44,963 bases of DNA from CAYRMN01 sp964425575 (GCA_964425575.1 CAYRMN010000006.1:1-44963), one strand, 5' to 3'; positions 23,817 to 32,401 are shown, counted from the stretch's first letter. The notes: generated by a model not told the origin, from the sequence alone. Translations and numbers: made by a program.

Positions 23817-25298
23817 ATGGATAGGCTTGAAATTCAAAAATACGTTGATACATATGCATGGTATTTGTTTGAGCAAATACCGCAGTGCCCTTTATGGTTT
23901 TGCTTATCTCCGCTGAGTGCGTATGTTCGTCGACTTGATGAATCACACGGAGTCGGTCGTTTTCGTGGTTTTTACATTTTCCAAAACGGAGATTTGTACA
24001 TGTTCAAGATGGCGGGAGAGCTAGAGCATGCGGGTGAAGTATTGATTGAGAGGGATGTGCAAGAGAAAGGATTTTTGCTTTCTGTGCTGCTTGAGATTGA
24101 ACAACTGAGTAATGAGTTGACGAGAGGGTCTCGTGCACTGCAGGACATGGATATAGACAATACAGAGAATAAAAAGTTAGCTGCTGTTTTTCAGCAGGTA
24201 TTTGAGATCCATGAAGATCTTTGGGTAAAAGGACAAGCTATTAATTTATTGGAACATGGGTATTCCTTATTGGGAAAGATGCTAATGAAGCTTTTAAGGC
24301 AGGACGGAGTACCTGAGAAACATGTGATCGAGATTTCAGCTGTACTAACTACGCCGGAGCGTTACAGCAATCTCCAAAAAGAAGAACAAGACCTTCTTTC
24401 CCTTGTCGAGCAAGGCGCAACCGAGGATCGAATCACGCAGCATTGGAAAAAATGGGCGTGGCTTGGTTATAACTGGCTGGGACCTGCCTACGAGCGAGAA
24501 CACTTTGTTACAAGAGCTCAGCTCTTGGAAAAGGACGAAATACGAAAAGGGTTGATAAAGACTGAAGAGCGATATCGAGAAGACGTGCGGGCACGAAAAC
24601 AAAAAGTAAAAACTGATTTTAGACTTTCCAATGAAACGATGAGGATCGCCATTCTTATCGAAGAAATAATTTTTTGTAAGGCTGCACGTGTAGATGCATC
24701 TTGGCTCTTTTATTGGAGCGTTGAGGGTCTTTTTAAGAAAATCGCAGAGGAGTACGGGCTCTCCTATATACAGGTGCAATTTTTAAAACCAGATGAAATT
24801 ATTGCTGCGTTGAATGGTGAATGCGTGGATGCAGATATATTGAGAAAGCGGAAAAGATCTTACGCTATCTTATTCCGTGACGGAATCATTGAAGAATACT
24901 TCGATGAGATTGCGACATTAATTTTTACAACCATAGGGAAAACTCTGTCTATCGACTCTTCAGAGATGCAGGAGCTTAGAGGTGATGTTGGTTCACCAGG
25001 AATTGCAAATGGAATCGTCAAAATTGTGAATATGCCGGGTGATATCTCAAAAATGCAGGAGGGAAATATTTTGGTTTCTCACACGACAAACCCAAGTTTA
25101 GTTCCTGCGATGAAAATGGCCGGGGCTATCGTCGCAGATGTAGGAGGTGTTACCAGCCACGCCGCGATCGTTGCGCGCGAACTCAAAAAGCCTTGCATCA
25201 TCGGCACGAAGATAGCCACGAAGGTCCTCAAAGACGGTGATGAAGTCGAAGTTGATGCGGAAAAGGGAGTGGTGAGAATCTTAAAACGAGCCTCGTAA
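23817..25298 (+). CDS. Swivelling phosphohistidine-domain protein A, 493 aa
   Basis: The C-terminal ~105 residues (about 388-493) are a PEP-utilising-enzyme mobile domain: RGDVGSPGIANG start, GGVTSHAAIVAREL with the phospho-acceptor His at 448, then KPCIIGTK and a DGDEVEVDAEKG end. The N-terminal ~385 residues form a mostly helical domain of unknown specificity with a WAWLGYNWLGPAYE segment near 218-231. The start codon lies 8 nt after the ATP-grasp gene and has no SD. By analogy with rifampin phosphotransferase the N-terminal part would bind the acceptor substrate, but this is inferred from domain order only. Confidence 0.85.
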   Translation: MDRLEIQKYVDTYAWYLFEQIPQCPLWFCLSPLSAYVRRLDESHGVGRFRGFYIFQNGDLYMFKMAGELEHAGEVLIERDVQEKGFLLSVLLEIEQLSNELTRGSRALQDMDIDNTENKKLAAVFQQVFEIHEDLWVKGQAINLLEHGYSLLGKMLMKLLRQDGVPEKHVIEISAVLTTPERYSNLQKEEQDLLSLVEQGATEDRITQHWKKWAWLGYNWLGPAYEREHFVTRAQLLEKDEIRKGLIKTEERYREDVRARKQKVKTDFRLSNETMRIAILIEEIIFCKAARVDASWLFYWSVEGLFKKIAEEYGLSYIQVQFLKPDEIIAALNGECVDADILRKRKRSYAILFRDGIIEEYFDEIATLIFTTIGKTLSIDSSEMQELRGDVGSPGIANGIVKIVNMPGDISKMQEGNILVSHTTNPSLVPAMKMAGAIVADVGGVTSHAAIVARELKKPCIIGTKIATKVLKDGDEVEVDAEKGVVRILKRAS

Positions 25299-25301
25299 AT
25301 T

Positions 25302-26408
25302 ATGACTTTTAAGATGAACCCAACGATCAAAGATTTTGAATTGACCTTTGAGGGTCAAGGCATGCCATATATTTATGAACGCTTTTTGTATGCCTACTAT
25401 CTTCCTGCGAAGTCGGTCTCGATTATTAAGAATGGGGTTGTTCAGGAATTCATGCACAAGGACACGCTTGAGGAGATGAATCAGGAAGGCCTGAGGCTTA
25501 CTCCGAAAAAAGTTCAGGACTTGATAGAACAAATGGACCTAACTGTTCAAAAGAATAAAAAGGAGATGGAAGAGATTTTGAAAGAACCGTTAACCAAAGA
25601 GTCCCTTCAAAGAGCATTTCGCAATGTGGGAGAAGTAACTAGGGCGTATTATTTTTTTGACCCACATTTTTTTGACGGAATTTTTGCCACATCACTTCAC
25701 GATCCTCAGGCGGCAGAAGTCGTACGACTGGTTCAAGAATATAAGAATGTGGCCCGGGAATATTTTAATCACGTTCATTTTGGAGAGACAGGAGATATTC
25801 CTCGTGTACTTTTGTGCCTGAGTCTCCAGACCGGCATCTCGTTCGAGGAATTACAAAACTATACGGAAGATGAGCTTGTTCTCATTATTGATAGCGTGAG
25901 GGTGCCGCAAGAGATTATCGCTGGCCGAAAGAGGTTGTATGTTCCGTGGTGCGACGAATCTGGAAAACAGGTGGGGGAAATAGCCGGTCAGGAGGCGGAA
26001 GAATTTTGCCAACAGTTTTACGCGAGCAAAGAGGCGTTTGAAGGAGAGATATTGAAAGGAAAAACCGCCCACTCATCCCCATCTCTGGTACGCGGCATCG
26101 TGAAGTGCATCACACGAGACTACAACGATGTGAAGCGCATGTACCGACAGATGGAGGAAATGAAGCAAGGGGATATTTTGGTCACACAAACGACAGATCC
26201 CGAAATGATGCTTGCACTTCGCAAGGCATCGGCAGCCATTACAGATATCGGTGGTATGTTGTCGCATACGGCCATCACCGCCCGAGAACTCAATATCCCG
26301 TGCATTGTCGATACCAAATTTGCTACTCAACGTTTGCGAGATGGGGATGAAGTTGAAGTTGATACGGAGAAGGGGATCGTAAGGATTTTGAAGCGCGCGC
26401 AGAAGTGA
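25302..26408 (+). CDS. Swivelling phosphohistidine-domain protein B, 368 aa
   Basis: The mobile domain occupies about residues 263-368, with GGMLSHTAITAREL and the predicted phospho-His at 322. Its sequence has diverged from the other three partners (LSHT for [TL][SC]HA, VDTKFATQRL for IGTKIATKVL). The N-terminal ~260 residues are helical and unlike protein A. The gene begins 3 nt after A with no SD. There is no ATP-binding or PEP-binding barrel domain, so it must depend on a partner for phosphate. The substrate is unknown. Confidence 0.85.
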   Translation: MTFKMNPTIKDFELTFEGQGMPYIYERFLYAYYLPAKSVSIIKNGVVQEFMHKDTLEEMNQEGLRLTPKKVQDLIEQMDLTVQKNKKEMEEILKEPLTKESLQRAFRNVGEVTRAYYFFDPHFFDGIFATSLHDPQAAEVVRLVQEYKNVAREYFNHVHFGETGDIPRVLLCLSLQTGISFEELQNYTEDELVLIIDSVRVPQEIIAGRKRLYVPWCDESGKQVGEIAGQEAEEFCQQFYASKEAFEGEILKGKTAHSSPSLVRGIVKCITRDYNDVKRMYRQMEEMKQGDILVTQTTDPEMMLALRKASAAITDIGGMLSHTAITARELNIPCIVDTKFATQRLRDGDEVEVDTEKGIVRILKRAQK

Positions 26409-26424
26409 TTTGAATCCTTTGTCT

Positions 26425-27519
26425 ATGTCCTCAAAATATAAAGGAGCGTTAAGAGAATATACGGTCGTAGGTATTTCGGCTGTGTTTCGGGCGATTATTT
26501 CGAAAGAATTTTCGGATTTCTTTGGTGGGAAAGGTTTAAGCAAGATTCTGTTTGTGGCTCGTGAAGATGGCTTCTGGCATTTTCAATCAGAGGAAGAAGT
26601 CTGTGGATTGGCGGATGCCTTTCTGTCCCGCGTAGAGCGGAAAGAACTCGATCTAGAAGCCGTATATCGTGATCTCGATGCGAGAGTAACGCGGCTTGAG
26701 AGTATTTATGCCAAGACGAAAGCAGACTACAACTTTGATTTGATTCTAGGGTTTTATGAAGTCTACACTTCATTGATTCCATTCGCGTATGCCATTGCCT
26801 ATAGCGGAGATAGATTAGAGGCCGTTACTCAGGATGCGGCCACACGGCAGGAGTACCTCAATTGGCTGACGAAGGCGCGTCTTCGGGCAGAGAATATTTA
26901 TAAACAAGGTGAAATGTTTTTTATCCCGGCATACATGACCTGGCTCTCAAAAAAATTATCTCGAGCCTATACCCCAGAACTTCTTCAATATCTCATGCAT
27001 ACGGAATTGGTTCATTTGGCGAAAAATGAAGGTGTTTTGCCTACAGTTGCTGAGTTACAAGCAAGAAAGACGCTGATGTATGCCAGCTTCTCATCTACAG
27101 GAGAAGAATATCTGACCGGGACAGCTGCCGCTCATCGTATTCAAGAACTGGGATTATTTGAAGAAGGGAGTGTAGATACGCAAAATGTGACGCATTTCAA
27201 AGGTCAGACCGCGTATGGTGGCAGAGCAACGGGAAAAGTCCGATGTATCTTTAAGCGAGCAGATTTAGAAACGTTTGTAGAAGGTGAAATCATCGTCTCT
27301 CCCATGACTGATCCGAGCTATCTATCGGTGATGAAAAGAGCGAAGGCGTTTATTACCGATGAAGGCGGTATTTTGTGTCATGCCGCCATTGTGGCGCGTG
27401 AATTACAGAAGCCCTGCATTATCGGCACCAAAATCGCCACCAAGGTCCTTAAAGATGGCGATGAAGTCGAAGTTGATGCGGAGAAAGGTATGGTCAGAAT
27501 ATTGAACAAAGCTTCGTAA
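26425..27519 (+). CDS. Swivelling phosphohistidine-domain protein C, 364 aa
   Basis: The mobile domain covers about residues 262-364, with GGILCHAAIVAREL and the predicted phospho-His at 319. The N-terminal region is helical, with a tyrosine-rich stretch (FYEVYTSLIPFAYAIAY) and LMHTELVHLAKNEG. The frame opens with a TTG at 26410, but the ATG at 26425 is preferred. It is 16 nt downstream of B and followed by D after 1 nt. The last ~40 codons are nearly the same as in A and D, so the carrier domain is shared while the front domain varies. Confidence 0.85.
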   Translation: MSSKYKGALREYTVVGISAVFRAIISKEFSDFFGGKGLSKILFVAREDGFWHFQSEEEVCGLADAFLSRVERKELDLEAVYRDLDARVTRLESIYAKTKADYNFDLILGFYEVYTSLIPFAYAIAYSGDRLEAVTQDAATRQEYLNWLTKARLRAENIYKQGEMFFIPAYMTWLSKKLSRAYTPELLQYLMHTELVHLAKNEGVLPTVAELQARKTLMYASFSSTGEEYLTGTAAAHRIQELGLFEEGSVDTQNVTHFKGQTAYGGRATGKVRCIFKRADLETFVEGEIIVSPMTDPSYLSVMKRAKAFITDEGGILCHAAIVARELQKPCIIGTKIATKVLKDGDEVEVDAEKGMVRILNKAS

Positions 27520-27520
27520 C

Positions 27521-27664
27521 ATGGAGAAGATTGTATGGGAGAAATATATTGAAAGAAAACAGCCTTAGTTTGGGGCAGCGGCTTTTACTGAACCGTACGG
27601 CTCTCTTCTTTATGAGGCAACGGGTTTTGGTTTTCGTCATCAGCTCTACATCTATCAGGCGGGA
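27521..27664 (+). pseudogene. 5' part of protein D, separated from its body by an in-frame TAG
   Basis: The ATG at 27521 follows the C stop codon by 1 nt and opens MEKIVWEKYIERKQP, then TAG at 27566-27568. Past that stop the same frame continues with FGAAAFTEPYGSLLYEATGF and joins directly, without a shift, to the body at 27665. The amino-acid quality on both sides suggests one ancestral reading frame with a nonsense change at codon 16. TAG ends infB and both lipoprotein genes here, so it is a normal stop in this genome. Confidence 0.6.
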
Positions 27665-28606
27665 ATGTGTACCTGGTTTCATGATGAGCGGGAAGCGCGT
27701 TTCGCCGATCAGTATTTCTTAGATCTCGTCCTGAGGCAGGATCCACGGCTTTTAGAATGGAGAAGCGAGGGTGATAGATCTAATCTTCATGCTGATTATC
27801 TATTACATCAGTTTACGAAAGGCGAGCCCATTTTTGGAGCAGATCAATATAGAAAACTCGTGGTGGAATTTCAAAAAATTATGCTGTATGGAACGGTCAT
27901 TCCATATCGGATTCCGTCCGCAATCAACAGTTTAGATGAAGAGAGACGCATGGAAGAGGCGGTGATCCAGGCACTGCATCTGTTTGAGCCTCTGCGTGCA
28001 CAAACCCGTTATCCGCAACTTGTACAGAGTATTTTTCAAAAGTATTGGGAGTTTGCTTTTCAAGAATGCGGCCTCGACCCCTTGATGGGATCTTTGCTCA
28101 CACCTCAGGAGTTCCAACAGTTTTTAGACGATCCCACGTCAGTAGATCGTTCCACTCTCTCTAAAAGAGAGGCATGGTGTTGCTTTTGGACCGACGGATT
28201 ATCTTCAGACATTCACATTACCACGGACCGAGAAGCCAAGAGAGATTTTGAGATTCCGATCCTATGTATCGAAGCCTCCAATGAGTTACAGGGTCGAACT
28301 GTTTATCCGGGGAAGGTGCAAGGAAAGATTCAAATTGTGAATACAATCGAAGATATGCAGAAATGCTCGCCTGGCTGTATTGTCGTCTCCATCAACACTA
28401 GTCCATCAATCATGCCAGTTTTAAAACAATGTGCCGCTATTATTACTGATGAAGGTGGCATCACCTGTCACGCCGCAATTGTATCCCGTGAACTTGGAAA
28501 ACCCTGCATCATTGGTACGAAGATCGCTACCAAAGTTCTCAAAGATGGTGATAAAGTTGAAGTTGATGCGGAGAAGGGCATTGTGAGAATTTTGAAACGG
28601 AATTGA
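27665..28606 (+). CDS. Swivelling phosphohistidine-domain protein D, at least 313 aa, probably lacking its original N-terminus
   Basis: The C-terminal mobile domain (about residues 210-313 from this start) has GGITCHAAIVSREL with the predicted phospho-His at 269, then KPCIIGTKIATKVL and a DGDKVEVDAEKG end. The N-terminal part is helical and differs from A, B and C. The ATG at 27665 is the first available start after the in-frame TAG at 27566, has no SD or promoter, and lies inside what looks like the original gene starting at 27521. The encoded protein may be a shortened product, a readthrough product, or not made. It is the last gene of the operon. Confidence 0.7.
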   Translation: MCTWFHDEREARFADQYFLDLVLRQDPRLLEWRSEGDRSNLHADYLLHQFTKGEPIFGADQYRKLVVEFQKIMLYGTVIPYRIPSAINSLDEERRMEEAVIQALHLFEPLRAQTRYPQLVQSIFQKYWEFAFQECGLDPLMGSLLTPQEFQQFLDDPTSVDRSTLSKREAWCCFWTDGLSSDIHITTDREAKRDFEIPILCIEASNELQGRTVYPGKVQGKIQIVNTIEDMQKCSPGCIVVSINTSPSIMPVLKQCAAIITDEGGITCHAAIVSRELGKPCIIGTKIATKVLKDGDKVEVDAEKGIVRILKRN

Positions 28607-28608
28607 AG

Positions 28609-28646
28609 AAGGCTCGCCCGGCGCAGTGCGCAACAGGCGAGCCTTT
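28609..28646. terminator. Bidirectional terminator between convergent genes
   Basis: AGGCTCGCC (28610-28618) pairs with GGCGAGCCT (28636-28644). T-rich sequence follows on both strands. It serves the phosphohistidine operon and the convergent 28669-29235 gene. Confidence 0.75.
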
Positions 28647-28668
28647 GGAGCGGAGTGAGAGCGTTGCT

Positions 28669-29235
28669 TCAGGCGAATTTCAAGAGATCGAGGGTGACGT
28701 CGCCCTCATCGCCGAAGAAGAGATCGAAGCCGTCGCCCTCTTTCAGGGTGACCGTGAGAATTCGTGGATCATGGCAGCCAAGTGCTCGAGCCACGGCGGC
28801 GATCAGGGTCGGGTGTCCAACCACGATAGAACTCCAAGCCCCTTCTCTTTCGATTATTTCTCGAATTCGTGCAGCAGCCGTGTCGGCGCACGTTCTCAAG
28901 ACCATTCTAGCCGTGCTGCCGCACTCAAAGTACGAACTGAGTTCGAGGTTTTTGAGTCTGTGACAGAGCGCATCGAGTTCATCTCGTTCTTGCGTGAGAA
29001 GCGTCGGATAGAGCTCCATTACCTCAATGTGCTGTGCTTGCGGAGCGAGGATGTTGATCGCGTGTACATCGCACGGAGCGGCGGCAGATAGTGCGAGCCC
29101 GAATGTTGCCGGGTGATGATTCTTGTGCCGCATCATGTGCGCCGCATCTCTGGAAGTCGGTTCGATATCCTCGCGTATCTCGGCAGACCAGGATGGTCCG
29201 GCGCACACGAATCGAATCAAGCATCTTACCGTCAT
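28669..29235 (-). CDS. Divergent histidine-phosphatase-like protein, 188 aa
   Basis: The order of elements recalls the histidine phosphatase superfamily: an N-terminal beta strand CLIRF where LIRHG is usual, a middle FGLALSAAAPCDVHA like the SPLxRAxxTA motif, an acidic helix, and a C-terminal VVGHPTLIAAVARALG like the second-His motif. The first catalytic RHG is replaced by RFVCAG, so phosphatase activity is doubtful. The ATG at 29235 is selected by AGGAGAG; the frame extends 20 codons upstream without support. It is SD-led like the other accessory genes and ends at the shared terminator. The assignment rests on motif pattern only. Confidence 0.6.
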   Translation of the reverse strand: MTVRCLIRFVCAGPSWSAEIREDIEPTSRDAAHMMRHKNHHPATFGLALSAAAPCDVHAINILAPQAQHIEVMELYPTLLTQERDELDALCHRLKNLELSSYFECGSTARMVLRTCADTAAARIREIIEREGAWSSIVVGHPTLIAAVARALGCHDPRILTVTLKEGDGFDLFFGDEGDVTLDLLKFA

Positions 29236-29262
29236 CGCGTCTCTCCTGAAGTTTGTGTCGCC

Positions 29263-29286
29263 AAAAAAGATCAGCGAGCTGCTGAT
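29263..29286 (-). terminator. Terminator of the sugar transferase gene or attenuator of the 29235 gene
   Basis: Minus strand: ATCAGC (29286-29281) pairs perfectly with GCTGAT (29275-29270) and is followed by CTTTTTT. It lies 37 nt after the sugar transferase stop and 28 nt before the next gene's ATG. A weak TCGACA-17-TATCAA promoter may lie just upstream, which would place the hairpin in a leader. Confidence 0.6.
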
Positions 29287-29322
29287 TGATATCACACATT
29301 GGCCCGAATGTCGATATTTGGC

Positions 29323-30696
29323 CTATGTTCCTTGTCGTTTCAACACGATTGCTACCGTTTTTAATAAAATAGCCAGATCCATGAATAGGGAACGATGTTT
29401 GATGTAGTACAGATCGTATTGGAGTTTTTTTAAGTTATCTTCGACATTGCCAGCGTAGGGAAACTTTACCTGGGCCCAACCAGTTACGCCTGGACGTGTA
29501 AGGTGACGCAGCGCATAAAAGGGCATTTGGCGGGTCAGATCATCGACGAACTTCGGACGCTCCGGACGAGGACCGATCATGGACATATCACCTCGCAGCA
29601 CGTTCCAGATTTGAGGTAGTTCATCCAAGCGTGTCGCTCGCAGAAAACTGCCAATGCGTGTAATGCGCGGATCATTTTCAGTAGCCCATTGCGGTGTTCC
29701 TGCAGCTTCTGCGTCTTGTCGCATGGTGCGAAACTTCCAGATAATGAATGGCTTGCCCATTCTCCCAATGCGTTCTTGGAAATACAGAATCGAGCCAGGG
29801 GAGCTAAGTTTGATGCCAAGAGCGATGAATGGGAGCAGGGTCAATGTGATGAGAGCGACGGGAATGGCGAGGACAAGATCGATCCCCCGTTTCATGCTCT
29901 CATACCAGGTTTTTTCTCCTTCGCGCAGATGATCCAGAAACCATGTCTGAGAGATGTATTCAAGGGGCACACGGCCAGTCAGCGTTTCTTCAAGCACGGC
30001 ACGATCAAGCAGCGTAACCGGTAAAAACAAGGTTTTGTATAAGGCTTCGCTTAAGCCTTCAATGTCTTTTGGATGATGACCCAAGATGACGGTATCGATC
30101 CGCTGTTCCTGAATAACAGACTCGAGTTGTGTGATGGAGGAAAACCATTGAATACGTGAATCTTCAATGCGATTGCCTGGAGCTGTTTCAATCACAGCGA
30201 CAAGTTCGAACCCGTACGCAGCTTTTTCGAGGAGATGAACCATCTTTGAAACGTCTGCCCCTTTGCCAATGAAGAGCACGCGATGTCGGAAGAGCGTATT
30301 GGCGATAAAGCGGTTATACCCAAGACGCCAGCCATAGCCGAGCAGCAGGACGATGGAAAAATATAGAATGAGGTTGGTGCGGGGGGCGATGCCAAAGAAG
30401 GGAGTAAGATAGAAAAAAACGAAGGCGATCGTGAGATTCGCAATCATGCTCTCCAAATAGAGGCGAAAAAAACGAATAGTATTTTCGCTGAGTGTGAGGT
30501 CGTATAGCCCTGCAATATAGGATCCAATAACCCACAATAAACTCACGATCCCGAACGGGAGCGCGTGGAGGCCCCAGTCTTCAGCGCGCATGGTTCCGTA
30601 GCGTATCCAAAGGGTCAAAACAAGCGCGAGCTGATAGATTGCGACATCTCCAATGACAAGGAGAAAACGCTTCATGCGTATGCCAAAACGGTACAT
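29323..30696 (-). CDS. Polyprenyl-phosphate sugar-1-phosphate transferase (WcaJ/WbaP type), 457 aa
   Basis: This initiates surface polysaccharide synthesis by moving a sugar-1-phosphate onto undecaprenyl phosphate. Four transmembrane helices lie in residues 8-130, then a Rossmann-like CoA-binding-3 domain (GKGADVSKMVHLLEKA), a fifth membrane segment near 275-300, and the catalytic Bac_transf domain: FQERIGRMGKPFIIWKFRTM, TRIGSFLRATRLDELPQIWNVLRGDMS and GPRPERPKF. The end motif LTRPGVTGWAQV is present. A TTGTAG-18-TATAAG box ends 5 nt before ATG 30696; ATG 30675 is the alternative start. The sugar cannot be told from the sequence. Confidence 0.93.
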   Translation of the reverse strand: MYRFGIRMKRFLLVIGDVAIYQLALVLTLWIRYGTMRAEDWGLHALPFGIVSLLWVIGSYIAGLYDLTLSENTIRFFRLYLESMIANLTIAFVFFYLTPFFGIAPRTNLILYFSIVLLLGYGWRLGYNRFIANTLFRHRVLFIGKGADVSKMVHLLEKAAYGFELVAVIETAPGNRIEDSRIQWFSSITQLESVIQEQRIDTVILGHHPKDIEGLSEALYKTLFLPVTLLDRAVLEETLTGRVPLEYISQTWFLDHLREGEKTWYESMKRGIDLVLAIPVALITLTLLPFIALGIKLSSPGSILYFQERIGRMGKPFIIWKFRTMRQDAEAAGTPQWATENDPRITRIGSFLRATRLDELPQIWNVLRGDMSMIGPRPERPKFVDDLTRQMPFYALRHLTRPGVTGWAQVKFPYAGNVEDNLKKLQYDLYYIKHRSLFMDLAILLKTVAIVLKRQGT

Positions 30697-30747
30697 AATT
30701 GCTTATATCCTCGCATAGAACGGGGCTACAATCAAGGTATCTCTGTA

Positions 30748-30776
30748 TCGTCAAGGAGGAGAAGATCAGGTAAACT
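30748..30776 (+). promoter_or_regulatory. Leaderless-type promoter of the GtrA-like gene
   Basis: TCGTCA at 30748-30753, 17 bp spacer, TAAACT at 30771-30776, then 9 nt to ATG 30786. It is divergent from the sugar transferase gene. Confidence 0.55.
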
Positions 30777-30785
30777 GGCGTGAGT

Positions 30786-31211
30786 ATGCAGCGCGAGATG
30801 CTTCGAACTCTTTTTCGTTTTGTGGTGGTTGGTGGCAGCGCATTTCTGGTTCGTGCAGGAATCTATGCCCTTCTGTCGCGTTTTTTGTGGCCGCTGGGTT
30901 CGCGTATCATCGAAAACGTCCTGGCGATCGTGTGCGCGACCGTGTTTAGTTATTTATGTAATTTCGTGTGGACATTCCAGCATCAATCACCTGCGCCCGG
31001 GAGTTTTTTTCGTTTCATCGGCGTATCTCTGTTGGGGCTCTCGATCGACTCGCTGTTGTTCTATGCGCTGCATGTGCGCTTTGGGATCTATGATGGATTC
31101 ATCGTGGTGTTTAACAGTGCGGCCATTGCATTTTTAACCTTCCTTTTGCATCGTCGCTTCACCTTTCATGCAGATCCGTGGAGGAAAATAGAAAAAAGTA
31201 CCCATCTTTGA
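30786..31211 (+). CDS. GtrA-like membrane protein, 141 aa
   Basis: This is a small four-helix membrane protein of the GtrA family, which is linked to moving polyprenyl-linked sugars across the membrane in polysaccharide and O-antigen modification. It has the family pattern: RFVVVGGSAFLVRAGIYALL at the N-terminus, a second helix with CNFVWTF, and a C-terminal helix ending in FLLHRRFTF. The length is typical. The frame opens at GTG 30780, but ATG 30786 is favoured by the promoter spacing. Its place beside sugar transferase and epimerase genes fits the family. Confidence 0.88.
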   Translation: MQREMLRTLFRFVVVGGSAFLVRAGIYALLSRFLWPLGSRIIENVLAIVCATVFSYLCNFVWTFQHQSPAPGSFFRFIGVSLLGLSIDSLLFYALHVRFGIYDGFIVVFNSAAIAFLTFLLHRRFTFHADPWRKIEKSTHL

Positions 31212-31233
31212 TTGCTATTGTCCCTGAAATAGT

Positions 31234-31329
31234 TGTCGTCCGGAGCAAAACGGAGTGACGTCGAGGGATCTATTAAGAAATGTTTCCTTATAGATCCTTC
31301 GACTACGCTGTCGCTCCGCTCAGGACGAC
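31234..31329. repeat. Intergenic palindromic repeat, GTCGTCCGGAGC type
   Basis: Near-identical to 18489-18583; it ends with GCTCAGGACGAC. Confidence 0.85.
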
Positions 31330-31383
31330 AAATATGCGGACAACTAGAACGCTTTGTTGCGCATATGCTAAACTTCTCTGACT

Positions 31384-32397
31384 ATGGCTGAGCAGTTATT
31401 TGAACGGAGAAATGTATTGGTAACGGGTGGGGCGGGCTTTATTGGATCGCATTTATGCGATCAGCTCGTTCAGAAAGGGGCGAACGTGATTTGTGTTGAT
31501 AATTTTATCACCAGTTCAGTGGGGAACATCGATCATCTGTTGCGCGATCCTCACTTTGAATTCATCAACCATGACATCACGCAGCCGCTCGACCTCCTAG
31601 CCTATCCTGAACTCGAACAGTTTAAAGTACGTTTTCAGGGTATTCAGGAGATTTACCATCTCGCTTGTCCAATTTCAAAACGACACTTTGATGATTTTAA
31701 AATCGCGACTGTTCTGACGAATTCGATTGGCGTTAAAAATGTCCTTGATATTGCGGTGGCACAACGAGCAAAGGTGCTATATGCCTCATCGAGCGTATTA
31801 TATGGACCACATCAGGCCGACCAGCGGCATGTTAAAGAAACGGATGAATGCCACCTAAACCACTTAACCACACGTGGTGCCTATGATGAAGGCAAGCGGT
31901 TTTCCGAAGCGATCTTGCAAACCTATGCGGACGTCTACGGTATTGATATTAAGATTGCTCGCATTTTTCGGACCTATGGTCCACGCATGAAGATTTTTGA
32001 TGGCAACTTGATTCCGGATATGGTCCTCTCTGCGCTTGAAGGGAAGGATATCGTTTTGACGGGTGACGAAGAAACTCGTGTTTCGCTTGCGTATGTAAGT
32101 GATATTGTAGATGGCATGCTGCGGCTCATGTCTACTCCGATCGATGTGACGCTGGTGAATCTTGGTTCTGATGTGGAAGTGCGGCTCGTTTCTGTAGCCC
32201 AAAAAGTGTTACAGATTACGGGATCAGAATCACGGGTACGTTTTGAGCCTCCGCAAGGTACGCCAATCGAGCCAAACCTTCCTGATATTACCCGGGTGCG
32301 TGAAATTCTTGGTTGGTTGCCCTTAGTCCGTCTCGACGATGGTCTGAAAAAAATGATCGATTACGCCAACTCACATCGTCACCTTATCTCCTTTTAA
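31384..32397 (+). CDS. NAD-dependent sugar epimerase/decarboxylase, UXS-like, copy 1, 337 aa
   Basis: This extended short-chain dehydrogenase has the NAD-binding GGAGFIGSHL at residues 14-23, catalytic Ser region YASSSVLYGP and Tyr-Lys motif YDEGKR (about 162-167), then RIFRTYGPRM. The YDEGKR and RTYGPRM motifs are typical of UDP-glucuronate decarboxylases (UDP-xylose synthase) and close relatives. It could provide UDP-xylose or a related sugar nucleotide for the glycosyltransferases downstream. The exact substrate is unproven. A TAAACT box lies 9 nt before the ATG. The next gene is a clear paralogue 4 nt downstream. Confidence 0.85.
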   Translation: MAEQLFERRNVLVTGGAGFIGSHLCDQLVQKGANVICVDNFITSSVGNIDHLLRDPHFEFINHDITQPLDLLAYPELEQFKVRFQGIQEIYHLACPISKRHFDDFKIATVLTNSIGVKNVLDIAVAQRAKVLYASSSVLYGPHQADQRHVKETDECHLNHLTTRGAYDEGKRFSEAILQTYADVYGIDIKIARIFRTYGPRMKIFDGNLIPDMVLSALEGKDIVLTGDEETRVSLAYVSDIVDGMLRLMSTPIDVTLVNLGSDVEVRLVSVAQKVLQITGSESRVRFEPPQGTPIEPNLPDITRVREILGWLPLVRLDDGLKKMIDYANSHRHLISF

Positions 32398-32401
32398 CAA
32401 T

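Noticed and set aside
27566..27568. Recoding of TAG as a sense codon
   Set aside because: TAG ends infB and both lipoprotein genes in this window, so a general recoding is not supported.
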